Source of the DNA: Oceanicola sp. 502str15
GTDB lineage: Bacteria; Pseudomonadota; Alphaproteobacteria; Rhodobacterales; Rhodobacteraceae
Length of the DNA stretch: 64,000 nt
Assembly: GCF_024105635.1 (NCBI RefSeq)
Contig: NZ_WYDQ01000001.1
Location: forward strand, 2,232,001 to 2,296,000
Direction of reading: 5' to 3'
Shown: in pieces, positions 56,225-64,000 of the stretch
Numbering within the stretch: the first letter of the stretch is position 1
How the letters are laid out: each line of letters begins with the position of its first letter
Made by a program: the position numbers and the translations under genes
Notes under the pieces: generated by a model
The model's database searches: none
What the model was told of the DNA's origin: nothing
The model's input: only the letters and a program-made list of their open reading frames with translations

Positions 56225-58087
56225 GTGTCCCCCGACGAACTGCGCAAGTCCTTTATCAATTTCATGGTCGAAGCCGGAGCGGTCGAAATTCCGTCCGACC
56301 CGCTGGTTCCGGAAAATGACAGCACCACGCTTTTCACGGGCAGCGGCATGCAGCCGATGGTGCCCTATCTGCTGGGCCTCAAGCACCCCTCGGGTGAAGA
56401 CCTGGTGAACGTGCAGCGCTGCCTGCGCACCGTGGACATCGAAGAGGTTGGCGATTCCACCCACCTGACGTTCTTCGAGATGATTGGTCGTTGGGAGCTG
56501 AATGCCGATCCGGCCAGCTTCAAGCGTCGCCAGATCGAACTGATCTTCGAATGGCAGACCAAGGTGCTCGGGCTCGATGCCTCGCGCGTCTATGTCACCG
56601 TCTTTGCCGGCGATGCCGAGCTGGGCATCCCGCAGGACGACGAGGCCATCGCGATCTGGAAGGACGAGTTCGCCAAGGTCGGGATCGACGCGAAGGTCGA
56701 GGACGACCCCGACACCTACGGCATGAGCCGCGGCGGGCGCATCTTCCTTTATGGCGTCGATGAAAACTGGTGGAGCCGTGCCGGTGTGCCCTCAAACATG
56801 CCCGTGGGCGAGATCGGCGGCCCGGATTCGGAGATGTTCTACGATTACGACCCCTCCGGCCCCGATGATGACCACCCCGCAAAGGATGGCTCGCGGCTGG
56901 TGGAGATCGGCAACAACGTGTTCATGTCGCTGCGCAACACCGCCGAGGGCTTCGTTCCCCTGCCCGCGCCCAACATCGACTACGGCGGCGGGCTGGAGCG
57001 GATCTTCTCCGCCGTGCAGGGCAACCCCGATGTCTACCGCACCCCGTTCTTTTCCGGCGCGATTGCCGAGCTGGAGCGTCTGACCGGCCAGACCTATGAC
57101 GAGAACCTCAAGCCGTTCCGCGTGATCCTCGACCACGCCCGCGCCGTGACCTTCCTCATCGGCGATGGCGTGACCCCGTCGAACACCGACCGCGGCTACA
57201 TCGCCCGCCGACTGCTGCGCCGCGCCGTGCGCGTCGGCCGCGCCATCGGGGCGCCTGCCGACATCATCGCGCAGCTGGCCGAGATCTACATCAGCGAGGC
57301 GAAGTCGTTCAAAGAGCTCTATGCCCGCCGCGACCAGATCGTCGAGGCGATCAAGCGCGAGGAAGACCAGTTCCAGCGCACCCTGGCCGCAGGCGAGCGC
57401 GAAATCCGCCGCTTCGTGGAGAACAACAACAAGGTCGACGGGGCCGATGCCTTCCACTTTTACGAGACCTACGGCTTCCCCAAGGAGCTGACCGAAGAGG
57501 TGCTGGGCGAGCTTGGCGTCACCCTTTCCGACCCCGAGAAGTATGACGAGGCGGCCACCCGCCACTCCGAGGCGAGCCGCACCGCGGCGGCGGGCAAGTT
57601 TGCCGGTGGTCTGGCCGACCACAGCGAAACCACCACCGCCTATCACACCGCCACCCACCTGCTGCTGGCGGGCCTGCAGCGCGTGCTCGGCAACTCCGTG
57701 CACCAGATGGGCAGCAACATCACCGCCGAGCGCCTGCGCTACGACGTGTCTCACCCCACCAAGATCACCCGCGAGGAGCTGGATCAGGTGGAAGAGTTCA
57801 TCAACGGCGCGATCGAGGGCGGCGGCAAGGTGACGGTCTCCGAGATGTCCAAGCAGGGCGCCAAGGATGCCGGGATCGAAGGCAGCTTCTGGGAGAAATA
57901 CCCAGAAACCGTCACCGTCTATGCGATCAAGTCCGACGAGGGCGAGATGCTGTCGGAAGAGCTCTGCGGCGGCCCCCATGTGCAGGATCTCGCAGAGGTC
58001 GGCAAGCACGGGCGGGTCAAGATCACCAAGGAAGGCAGCTCGTCTGCCGGTGTGCGCCGCATCCGCGCCGAGTTTCGCGCCGAGTGA
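56225..58087 (+). CDS. Short alanyl-tRNA synthetase paralogue (no C-Ala domain)
   Basis: A 620-residue AlaRS-type protein, against about 880 for the usual alphaproteobacterial enzyme. Catalytic motifs: LRKSFINFMVEAGAVEIPSDPLVPENDSTTLFTGSGMQPMVPYLLG, motif 2 RCLRTVDIEEVGDSTHLTFFEMIGRWEL, and NIDYGGGLERI. The editing domain has HTATH (about residues 474-478) and CGGPH (about 581-585), the zinc/deacylation residues. It ends with KEGSSSAGVRRIRAEFRAE, so DHHA1 and C-Ala are absent. This layout and wording resemble AlaRS of Candidate Phyla Radiation bacteria. GTG 56225 has GAGAAGAG upstream; the open frame before it is unrelated. Aminoacylation of tRNA-Ala is predicted; a second housekeeping alaS is presumably elsewhere. 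Confidence 0.85.
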   Translation: MSPDELRKSFINFMVEAGAVEIPSDPLVPENDSTTLFTGSGMQPMVPYLLGLKHPSGEDLVNVQRCLRTVDIEEVGDSTHLTFFEMIGRWELNADPASFKRRQIELIFEWQTKVLGLDASRVYVTVFAGDAELGIPQDDEAIAIWKDEFAKVGIDAKVEDDPDTYGMSRGGRIFLYGVDENWWSRAGVPSNMPVGEIGGPDSEMFYDYDPSGPDDDHPAKDGSRLVEIGNNVFMSLRNTAEGFVPLPAPNIDYGGGLERIFSAVQGNPDVYRTPFFSGAIAELERLTGQTYDENLKPFRVILDHARAVTFLIGDGVTPSNTDRGYIARRLLRRAVRVGRAIGAPADIIAQLAEIYISEAKSFKELYARRDQIVEAIKREEDQFQRTLAAGEREIRRFVENNNKVDGADAFHFYETYGFPKELTEEVLGELGVTLSDPEKYDEAATRHSEASRTAAAGKFAGGLADHSETTTAYHTATHLLLAGLQRVLGNSVHQMGSNITAERLRYDVSHPTKITREELDQVEEFINGAIEGGGKVTVSEMSKQGAKDAGIEGSFWEKYPETVTVYAIKSDEGEMLSEELCGGPHVQDLAEVGKHGRVKITKEGSSSAGVRRIRAEFRAE

Positions 58088-58100
58088 TCCGCGCCTGAGC

Positions 58101-58123
58101 GGCGGCGCCTGATCTGCGCCGCC
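58101..58123. terminator. GC hairpin after the short AlaRS gene
   Basis: GGCGGCGC / GCGCCGCC with a seven-base loop, 13 bp after the stop codon. No T-tract, so termination strength is uncertain. Confidence 0.4.
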
Positions 58124-58302
58124 GGTCTCCCCACCAGCATCGGCCCTGCTCCGGCCCCGCACCACGCGGGCCCGGAGAACCTGCCCTGCCCCCATTCCAA
58201 GATTGTGCGAGCGGACTCCGCCCTGTAGAAAAACAGGGATCGGCGCTTCCGGCCATCGTCATTGCTATGCCCCTGCCCTAACCGCCGGCCTCAACCGCCT
58301 CC

Positions 58303-59373
58303 ATGTCCGACCCGCTGAAGATCACCTTCGTCACCCGAAAATGGCCCCCGGCCATGGGCGGCATGGAGACCTACGCGCAGCAGGTGAGCACACGCCTCAA
58401 GGAGTACGGCGAAGTCGAGGTGATCGCCCTGCCGGGCCATCCCGACGGCAGCGCGCCGACACCTTGGGAGCTGTTGCGCTTCGGGGCGAAGACGGCGCTT
58501 TCTCTGCTGTTCTCGCGCGATCCGGCCCCGGTCGTTCATGTGGCCGACATGGCCAGCTGGCCCCTAGCCCTCTTCGCACGCCTGCGCCGCCCCTCGGTGC
58601 GCCGCATCCTGTCGGCCCACGGCACGGATGTGTCCTATCCTGCCCGCGGCGGGCTGAAGGGGCGGCTCTATGGCACCTACCTGCGGCTCGGGGCAAAACT
58701 TCTGGGCCGGGTGACGGTGATCGCGAATTCCGCCGCGACCGCTTCTGCTGCCGGGCTCTATGGCTATCGCGACGTGGTGATCGTGCCGCTCGCCGCCGAA
58801 GCACGGCTTCAGGGCGAGGCCCCGGCGCCCGAGATGCAGACGCTCCTGTTCTGCGGCCGCCTCACCCCGCTGAAAGGGTTTCGCTGGTTCGTGGAAAACG
58901 TGCTGCCACTCCTGCCCGAGCCGATGGTGCTCGAGGTGGCCGGAACCGTCTGGGACGAGACCGAAGGCGCGGCCCTGTCGGCCCCCCGCGTGCGTCACCT
59001 CGGGCGGCTCGATCAGCCAGCGCTCTACCAGAGGATGGCGGCGGCGCTATGTGTCGTGGTTCCCAACATCCACCTCGAGAACGGCCAGTTCGAAGGCTTC
59101 GGCCTTGTCGCAACCGAAGCCGCCGCCGTGGGCGGCGTGGTCGTGGCGGCCCGCCATGCCGGGCTCAAGGATGCGGTGAAGGATGGCGAAACCGGCTTTC
59201 TGGTGACGCCGGGCGATGCCGAGGCCTGGGCCCGGGAGATCAAGCGGGTCGCGGGATGGAGCGCCGAAGAACGGGCAGACTTTGTTGCGGGCTCGAAGGC
59301 CACGGCGGCCCGCTACTACAACTGGGACAGGGTCGCCCGCGACACCGCCCGCCAGTTCGTGCAGACGCCGTGA
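58303..59373 (+). CDS. Glycosyltransferase family 4
   Basis: A 356-residue GT-B glycosyltransferase. The N-terminal domain begins ITFVTRKWPPAMGGMETYAQQVSTRL with the GG..T loop; the C-terminal donor domain has FCGRLTPLKGFRWFVENVLPLL and EGFGLVATEAAAVGGVVVAARHAGLKDAVKDGETGFLVTPGD (EX7E-type motif). It adds a sugar to an envelope glycan or lipid; donor unknown. First gene of a three-gene unit with the membrane protein (10 bp on) and sulfotransferase. Confidence 0.88.
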   Translation: MSDPLKITFVTRKWPPAMGGMETYAQQVSTRLKEYGEVEVIALPGHPDGSAPTPWELLRFGAKTALSLLFSRDPAPVVHVADMASWPLALFARLRRPSVRRILSAHGTDVSYPARGGLKGRLYGTYLRLGAKLLGRVTVIANSAATASAAGLYGYRDVVIVPLAAEARLQGEAPAPEMQTLLFCGRLTPLKGFRWFVENVLPLLPEPMVLEVAGTVWDETEGAALSAPRVRHLGRLDQPALYQRMAAALCVVVPNIHLENGQFEGFGLVATEAAAVGGVVVAARHAGLKDAVKDGETGFLVTPGDAEAWAREIKRVAGWSAEERADFVAGSKATAARYYNWDRVARDTARQFVQTP

Positions 59374-59383
59374 GGGAGCGGTT

Positions 59384-60232
59384 GTGATAGCGGGCCTCAA
59401 AGCCACCCTGAAGCGCCCCCGGGTGCGGGCCGGGCTGACCATTGCCGGCTTCGCGGTGCTGGCCTTGGGGGCGGTCTGGGCCATCGCCACGATGGACCTC
59501 ACATGGTCCGACCTGTCGCCCTTGCACCTGCTGCTCAACCTCGCGCTGCTCACCCCGGTCCTGCTGGCGGTTTCGGCGCTGTCGCTGAAGGTGACCTTCG
59601 GGGCCATGGGGCGCGAGCTGTCGATCGCCACGTCGCTGCACACCGTCGCCGCCGCCAACGTGGCCGAGCTGCTGCCCTTGCCCGGTGGCGCGCTGGTGCG
59701 CGGGGCGGCGCTGGTGAAGGCGGGCGCGCGCGTGGGCGAGGCAGCCCGCGTGGTGCTGCTCACCGCCTTCCTGACCCTCGGGCTCACGCTGGCGCTCTCG
59801 GCCTTCGCGCTCGGCCTGCTGACCGACCCGATCTGGCACTGGATCGCCGCCGCCGCGCTTGCGGGCGTTGGCTTGGTGCTGTTCATGCTCTCCCGCCACG
59901 CCGCGCCGCGCTACCTGCTGGCGATGGTCGCCGTGCGCCTGCTCTCGCTCTTCGTCACCACCCTCCGGCTGATCGTTGCCTTTGCCGCCCTCGGCACCGC
60001 CATCGGCTGGATCGAGGCGCTGCTCTACTCCGCCGCGCCGACCGTCGGGGCGGCGGTTGGCATCGTGCCTGCGGGCCTCGGCATCAACGAAGCCATTGCC
60101 GCCGGCCTCGCCACTCTGGTCTCGGGCTCCTCGGCGACGGCCTTTCTCGCCGTTGCGCTCAACCGGGCGCTCGGGCTTGCGGTGGGCGCCGCGATGGCGC
60201 TCGGTGGCTCTCTCTGGGGGCCGCGCGCATGA
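59384..60232 (+). CDS. Membrane protein of the LPG synthase TM/UPF0104 family
   Basis: A 282-residue protein with about eight membrane helices. LPLPGGALVRGAALVKAGARVGEAARVVLLTAF and the C-terminal GIVPAGLGINEAIAAGLATLVSGSSATAFLAVALNRAL are typical of the lysylphosphatidylglycerol synthase transmembrane family, often found in polysaccharide loci and proposed to move or modify lipids. GTG 59384 has GGGAG upstream; the longer open frame overlaps the glycosyltransferase. Overlaps the sulfotransferase by ATGA. Confidence 0.8.
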   Translation: MIAGLKATLKRPRVRAGLTIAGFAVLALGAVWAIATMDLTWSDLSPLHLLLNLALLTPVLLAVSALSLKVTFGAMGRELSIATSLHTVAAANVAELLPLPGGALVRGAALVKAGARVGEAARVVLLTAFLTLGLTLALSAFALGLLTDPIWHWIAAAALAGVGLVLFMLSRHAAPRYLLAMVAVRLLSLFVTTLRLIVAFAALGTAIGWIEALLYSAAPTVGAAVGIVPAGLGINEAIAAGLATLVSGSSATAFLAVALNRALGLAVGAAMALGGSLWGPRA

Positions 60233-61158
60233 GCGAAAAGCAACTGACCTTCATCGCCTCGGGCGGGCGCACCGGCACCCAATTCTTCGGGGACGTGCTG
60301 GGCGAGGTGATTTCCGACTGCCACTCCGAGCACGAGCCCGACATGGTCGCCGGGGCCTCATGGTTGACCCTGCAGCGCATCCGGCGTTTCGGCCTCTGGC
60401 ACATGGTGCTGGGCCGCTTCCTTGGCCAGACCGGGGTGCGGGTGATCGGCCAGCGCAGCCTCGAGGGCCGGATCACGCCCGAGCAGGCCATGGCCCGCCT
60501 CAAGGCGCTGCGCGAGAGCTACCACGCCGGCATAACGGAAAGCCTGGTGATCGAGAGCTACTATGCGTGGTGGATGGTGGCAGACCAGATCCCGCAGGTC
60601 TGGCCCGGCGCCCGCGTCGCCGGCATCCTGCGCGACCCGCGCGACTGGATCACCTCCTGGCTGCGCCGCTCCTCGCGCCGCCGCAACGGCGCCCTGACCG
60701 AGCGCCTGCCTCCCGGTCCCTTCGAGCCGGGGCGGATCGGAGACGCTTCTGCCGCGCGGCACTGGCCCGCGCTTGACCAGCTCGGCCGCCTCGCATGGGA
60801 ATGGGGCCAGATCGCGGGCAGCCTCGATCGTGCCGCCGCCGCCTCGCCCGATGTCGAGGTGTTTCGCTTCGAAGATCTCTTCGGCGGTAATGCCGAGGCC
60901 CTGTCGCGTTTCGTGAGCTTCGTTTCGACCCATTCCCATGGCCCGGCCCATCAGGTCGGTGATCTATCGGGCGTGACCCGCGATGTGCGCAATGCCTCCA
61001 CCGGCCCCAAGCAGGGCTGGCAGGACTGGAGCGATGCGCAGGTTGCCGCCGTGGCGCATTTTTGCGGGCCGGGCATGGCGGCGCATGGCTATGGGCTGGA
61101 GCCCGAGTGGCAGGAGCGAGTCAGGGCTGCCGGGCCACTGACCCGGTCAGAAGGGTAG
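60229..61158 (+). CDS. Sulfotransferase-like protein
   Basis: A 309-residue protein with an N-terminal nucleotide loop TFIASGGRTGTQFFGDVLGE (GGRTGTQF resembling the 5'-phosphosulfate loop) and VAGILRDPRDWITSWLRR (3'-phosphate motif RDPRDW). Likely a PAPS-dependent sulfotransferase acting on the glycan made by the adjacent genes. Coupled by ATGA to the upstream gene and overlapping the convergent gene's 3' end by 12 bp. Confidence 0.75.
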   Translation: MSEKQLTFIASGGRTGTQFFGDVLGEVISDCHSEHEPDMVAGASWLTLQRIRRFGLWHMVLGRFLGQTGVRVIGQRSLEGRITPEQAMARLKALRESYHAGITESLVIESYYAWWMVADQIPQVWPGARVAGILRDPRDWITSWLRRSSRRRNGALTERLPPGPFEPGRIGDASAARHWPALDQLGRLAWEWGQIAGSLDRAAAASPDVEVFRFEDLFGGNAEALSRFVSFVSTHSHGPAHQVGDLSGVTRDVRNASTGPKQGWQDWSDAQVAAVAHFCGPGMAAHGYGLEPEWQERVRAAGPLTRSEG

Positions 61159-62832
61159 CTGCCAGAACCCCGCATAAACCCCGCCCTGCGGCAGCGCGTT
61201 TCTGTCCTGCGGGGCATCGGTGCTCCAGACAAGGCGCAGCCGCGTGCCCGCCGGGCCGCTGACGGTGATCGGGCCGTCGATCTCCAGCGTCATGCCATCG
61301 CGCATCTCCGCGCCGTCAATCTCAAGCGGCCCGTCGGTTTCGACCCGGTAGCGCCCGGGAATGGGCAGCGCGACCGTCTCGGGCTGACCGCCCAGCACCA
61401 ACTCGCGCCCGGCCAGCCAGATCACCCCGGAGTAATGCACATAGGTCGCGCGCAGCGCGTCCTGATCCTCGGGCAGCAGCAGCATCGGATGGTGCTGCAC
61501 CTCCTCGGATGTCAGCGCCTGATGCAGCGCCCAGCGGTTGGCCAGCAGCAGCGGCGGCGCAAGCCGGGCGATCTGCGCGGCCATCACCGGCTGCCCGCCG
61601 TCACGATAGCGCTCGATGCCCCACGTCGACATGAAGAAGCCCTCGCGCGGGAAGCTGGCAACCATGGCGTTGTGGTCGATATAGGGAACCGGCTCCGGGA
61701 ACAGCCGATGCACTTCGGCCAGCGTGGCCCGTTGCAACCCGGCCCCTTCTGACAGCGCCTTGCCCGCCTGCCCCGCGCCGGTGACCAGCATCAGTGCCAC
61801 CAGCGCGCCCAACGCCGGGCCACGGCCCAGACGGCTGGCGCCGATGGCGGCGACCACCATCATCGGCGGGGTGATGAAGGCGAAGAAATACGGGAAGGCG
61901 TTGCGGTAGAAGAGAACCGAGAGAAGCAGCGGCAGCACCAGCCCGAGGCGCACCAGCCTGTCGCGCCGTGACCCGGGAGCGATCAGCCCAAGGAGCGCAA
62001 GCACCACGGCCCCGAGGCTCAAGAGCCCCCAGAGCGTGACTTCGCGCTTACGCGGAACCAGTCCGGCATCGAGCAGGGTGCGCGACAGCGCCCGCCCGGC
62101 GGTTGCCGAGGTCTGGTTTTCCGGCGCCGCCTCGATGCCCGCCGCGTGCCAGGCATAGAGCCCCACCGCCACGGCCAGCGCGATGACCCCGGCCAGGAGG
62201 ATACGCAGCACCGCGCCCCTGTCGCCCCAGCGCCATGCGATGGCCGCGAGGAAGGCGGGCAGGTAGAACACCGCCTTCACCGTCACCAGCAGGCCACCGG
62301 CACTCAGCAGCGCAACCGCCACGATCTGCCAGGCCGACATTCGGGTGGTCATCATCAGGGCAAGCGCCCCCATCAGCAGGGCCGCCGCGATCGGGTCGGC
62401 CCGGAAGCTGGTGCCATGGGCGAGGGCAAAGCCCGACGTCAGGAAGGCGATGACGGCAACATCGGCCGCCTGGCGTCCGGCGAGCCGACGCGAGATGCGA
62501 TGGATCGACAGCACCGTGCCCGCAAAGAGCAGCGTCATCACCAGCCGCGCCGCCACCATCTGCCCCATCTCGTGGCCCGGCACATGGGCCAGCCAGCCGA
62601 AGGCATGAACGAAAACGGTCTGCAGCGGCCTGTTGAGCGTTCCGGCAAGGTTCTCGTGGACCTGGCTCAGAAAGAAGAACTCATCCCAGTTGACGTTTCG
62701 CGTCCAGGTCAGGGCCACGAGAACCGTGGCCGCAACAAGTATAGCGCTGCGCAACACGCCCGGGGCGGCGAGCCGCGTCAGCAGCCCCTGCTCGCCCCCA
62801 AGCTGGCCGGGGTGGACCGCCTCAGGCGGCAT
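61147..62832 (-). CDS. ArnT/GT39-like polyprenyl-phosphate-sugar glycosyltransferase
   Basis: A 561-residue membrane protein with about ten to twelve helices. The early periplasmic loop NVNWDEFFFLSQVHEN has the acidic WDE motif at which GT39/GT83 enzymes act, and FRADPIAAALLMGALAL and a C-terminal soluble beta-rich domain (from about residue 400) follow. It probably transfers a sugar from polyprenyl phosphate, whose synthase is the next gene upstream on this strand (11-bp overlap). Confidence 0.75.
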   Translation of the reverse strand: MPPEAVHPGQLGGEQGLLTRLAAPGVLRSAILVAATVLVALTWTRNVNWDEFFFLSQVHENLAGTLNRPLQTVFVHAFGWLAHVPGHEMGQMVAARLVMTLLFAGTVLSIHRISRRLAGRQAADVAVIAFLTSGFALAHGTSFRADPIAAALLMGALALMMTTRMSAWQIVAVALLSAGGLLVTVKAVFYLPAFLAAIAWRWGDRGAVLRILLAGVIALAVAVGLYAWHAAGIEAAPENQTSATAGRALSRTLLDAGLVPRKREVTLWGLLSLGAVVLALLGLIAPGSRRDRLVRLGLVLPLLLSVLFYRNAFPYFFAFITPPMMVVAAIGASRLGRGPALGALVALMLVTGAGQAGKALSEGAGLQRATLAEVHRLFPEPVPYIDHNAMVASFPREGFFMSTWGIERYRDGGQPVMAAQIARLAPPLLLANRWALHQALTSEEVQHHPMLLLPEDQDALRATYVHYSGVIWLAGRELVLGGQPETVALPIPGRYRVETDGPLEIDGAEMRDGMTLEIDGPITVSGPAGTRLRLVWSTDAPQDRNALPQGGVYAGFWQLPF

Positions 62833-63811
62833 CGGCCGAAAGGATCTTGGCCCGTTTCACGCTATCGCTGCGCGACTGCGGCATCCGCAGCAGTTCGCGG
62901 GCCCGGATATCTTCCAGCAGCGAGCGGTTGGCCGCGATCATGTCGGCCAGAATGCCCACCGCGCTCAGCACGGTCGACATTGCCAGCAGCGCGGCCGCCA
63001 GCACCAGCGATTGCACATGCCCGCCGCCATCGCCCGCCATGTAGAGCACCAGAAAGCGCCCGATGGCGATGAGCGCCGGCAACGCAAAGATTGCCGCAAC
63101 CGAAAAGAAGAACGGGATCGGGGCGTAGATCACGAAGACCCGCAGGATCGTCTTGGCCGAGCGGGTCACATACTCGCGCATGCCGCGGAACAGGCGCGAG
63201 GGCCGAGTGACCTCGTTGACGCCAACCGGCACCGAGGTCATCGGGATGCGCTTGCGCCCGGCCTGGATGATGGTTTCCAGCGTGTAGGTGTAGGTGTTGA
63301 TCACGCAGAGCCGCGCCGCCGCGTCGCGCGCATAGGCACGAAAGCCCGAAGGCGCGTCGGGGATGTCGGTGCCGCTCGCCTGCCGCACCACCCAGCTGCC
63401 GAGCCGCTGAAGCGCCTTCTTCAGCGGCGAGAAGCTCTCGATCTCGGTGATCGGGCGGGCGCCCACGACGATCTGGGCCGTGCGTTCGAGGATCGGGGTG
63501 ATGAGCGCCGGAATGTCATCAGCGCAATACTGGTTGTCGGCGTCGGTGTTCACGATGATGTCGGCGCCCAGCGCGAGCGACTCCTCGATCCCGGCCGAGA
63601 AGGCGCGGGCGAGGCCGACGTTGGAGGGCATCCGCAGGATATGATCCGCGCCCGCTTCGCGTGCCACCTTTACAGTCCGGTCGGTCGAGCCATCGTCGAT
63701 CACCAGCACTTCCACGGCCTCGATCCCGGGGATCTTGCGCGGAATAGCCCGGATCGCCGTGGCAATGGTTTCTTCCTCGTTCAGCGCGGGGATCTGTACG
63801 ATAAGTTTCAT
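62822..63811 (-). CDS. GT2 glycosyltransferase, polyprenyl-phosphate sugar synthase-like
   Basis: A 329-residue GT2 with KLIVQIPALNEEETIATAIRAIP, EVLVIDDGSTDRT, PSNVGLARAFSAGIEESLALGADIIVNTDADNQY (DxD) and GARPITEIESFSPLKKALQRLGSWVVRQASGTDIPDAPSGFRAYAR, as in dolichol-phosphate mannose synthases. Two C-terminal membrane helices (about 235-257 and 270-295) anchor it. It likely charges polyprenyl phosphate with a sugar for the ArnT-like partner. ATG 63811 has AAGGGCG upstream. Confidence 0.88.
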   Translation of the reverse strand: MKLIVQIPALNEEETIATAIRAIPRKIPGIEAVEVLVIDDGSTDRTVKVAREAGADHILRMPSNVGLARAFSAGIEESLALGADIIVNTDADNQYCADDIPALITPILERTAQIVVGARPITEIESFSPLKKALQRLGSWVVRQASGTDIPDAPSGFRAYARDAAARLCVINTYTYTLETIIQAGRKRIPMTSVPVGVNEVTRPSRLFRGMREYVTRSAKTILRVFVIYAPIPFFFSVAAIFALPALIAIGRFLVLYMAGDGGGHVQSLVLAAALLAMSTVLSAVGILADMIAANRSLLEDIRARELLRMPQSRSDSVKRAKILSADAA

Positions 63812-63966
63812 CTGGCTCGCCCTTGACTGCATTTGCAGTGTGTTTTGTCGCTTGATAGGGGCAGAATTGTGACCTCAATCCGATATTGTTCGACATTCGT
63901 AAACGCCGGATGAACGCCGTTTCCGCGCCGCCGCGACAAGCCCCGCAGCCTCCGGCAGTCCGCCCG

Positions 63967-64000
63967 TCAGAGCTTGGTGAGGCAGAGGATCAGGGCGGGG
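63967..64000 (-). CDS. 3' end of an unidentified minus-strand gene (runs off right edge)
   Basis: On the minus strand the frame from the edge reads PALILCLTKL and then a TGA at 63967-63969. A gene ending here would fit the same orientation as the two glycosyltransferase genes, but ten residues do not allow a family call, and the frame could be fortuitous. Confidence 0.25.
   Translation of the reverse strand, partial: PALILCLTKL

Overview
The window is GC-rich, densely packed bacterial chromosome and reads as a member of the Rhodobacterales (roseobacter group) in the Alphaproteobacteria. The main support is the supercluster mcl2 / mch / sdhCDAB / mdh / sucCD / sucAB / lpdA, the ethylmalonyl-CoA pathway genes ccr and ecm, a LuxR/LuxI pair with CtrA-type boxes, a TIGR02300-type acidic protein and an H-NS/HvrA-like protein. 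There is no sign of a plasmid, prophage, transposase or CRISPR array.

Region by region. 0.1-8.1 kb is a catabolic block: a left-edge NUDIX-like fragment and a creatinase (minus strand), then two peptide-type ABC permeases and a fused double ATPase, an aldehyde dehydrogenase, a short-chain dehydrogenase, and a small ABM-fold protein with its own MarR repressor behind a palindromic operator. 8.1-15.6 kb holds a DUF2161 nuclease-fold protein, the cell-elongation operon mreB-mreC-mreD-mrdA-rodA and a GhrA-like dehydrogenase, ending at a perfect 26-bp inverted repeat. 15.7-18.9 kb has a RecD-like helicase and the quorum-sensing pair luxR-luxI with a small ORF overlapping luxR. 19.1-24.9 kb has ccrA, a PlsB-like acyltransferase, a DUF4239 membrane protein and ecm. 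25.1-29.9 kb holds an H-NS-like protein, deoD, an aldo/keto reductase, a DUF1989 protein and two poorly known proteins.

30.0-53.0 kb is the TCA-cycle supercluster. The sdh operon reads sdhC-sdhD-sdhA, then methyltransferase, glycosyltransferase, sulfotransferase and two small lipoproteins, then sdhB. Upstream of it lie mch (mesaconyl-CoA hydratase), DUF1737, NnrU and mcl2. On the plus strand follow mdh and then sucC-(secreted protein)-sucD-sucA-sucB-(two small proteins)-lpdA. Tandem copies of TGTGATCACA, 21 bp apart, lie upstream of both sdhC and sucC, and a relative (CGTGATCACG) lies directly upstream of a GntR-family regulator gene at 54 kb. This suggests one regulon for the succinate and 2-oxoglutarate part of the cycle.

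53-64 kb carries a secreted TerB-like protein, the GntR regulator, a YgjP-type metalloprotease, a TIGR02300 protein, tRNA-Ala(GGC), and a short alanyl-tRNA synthetase paralogue resembling the forms of Candidate Phyla Radiation bacteria. It ends in an envelope-glycan block: GT4 glycosyltransferase, LPG-synthase-type membrane protein, sulfotransferase, GT39-like membrane glycosyltransferase and GT2 glycosyltransferase.

The most interesting points are the extra short AlaRS next to tRNA-Ala, the shared sdh/suc operator with its candidate GntR regulator, the paired CtrA boxes in the quorum-sensing locus, and the glycan-modifying cassette embedded in the sdh operon. All family assignments come from reading sequence and recalled family features; no database search was run.
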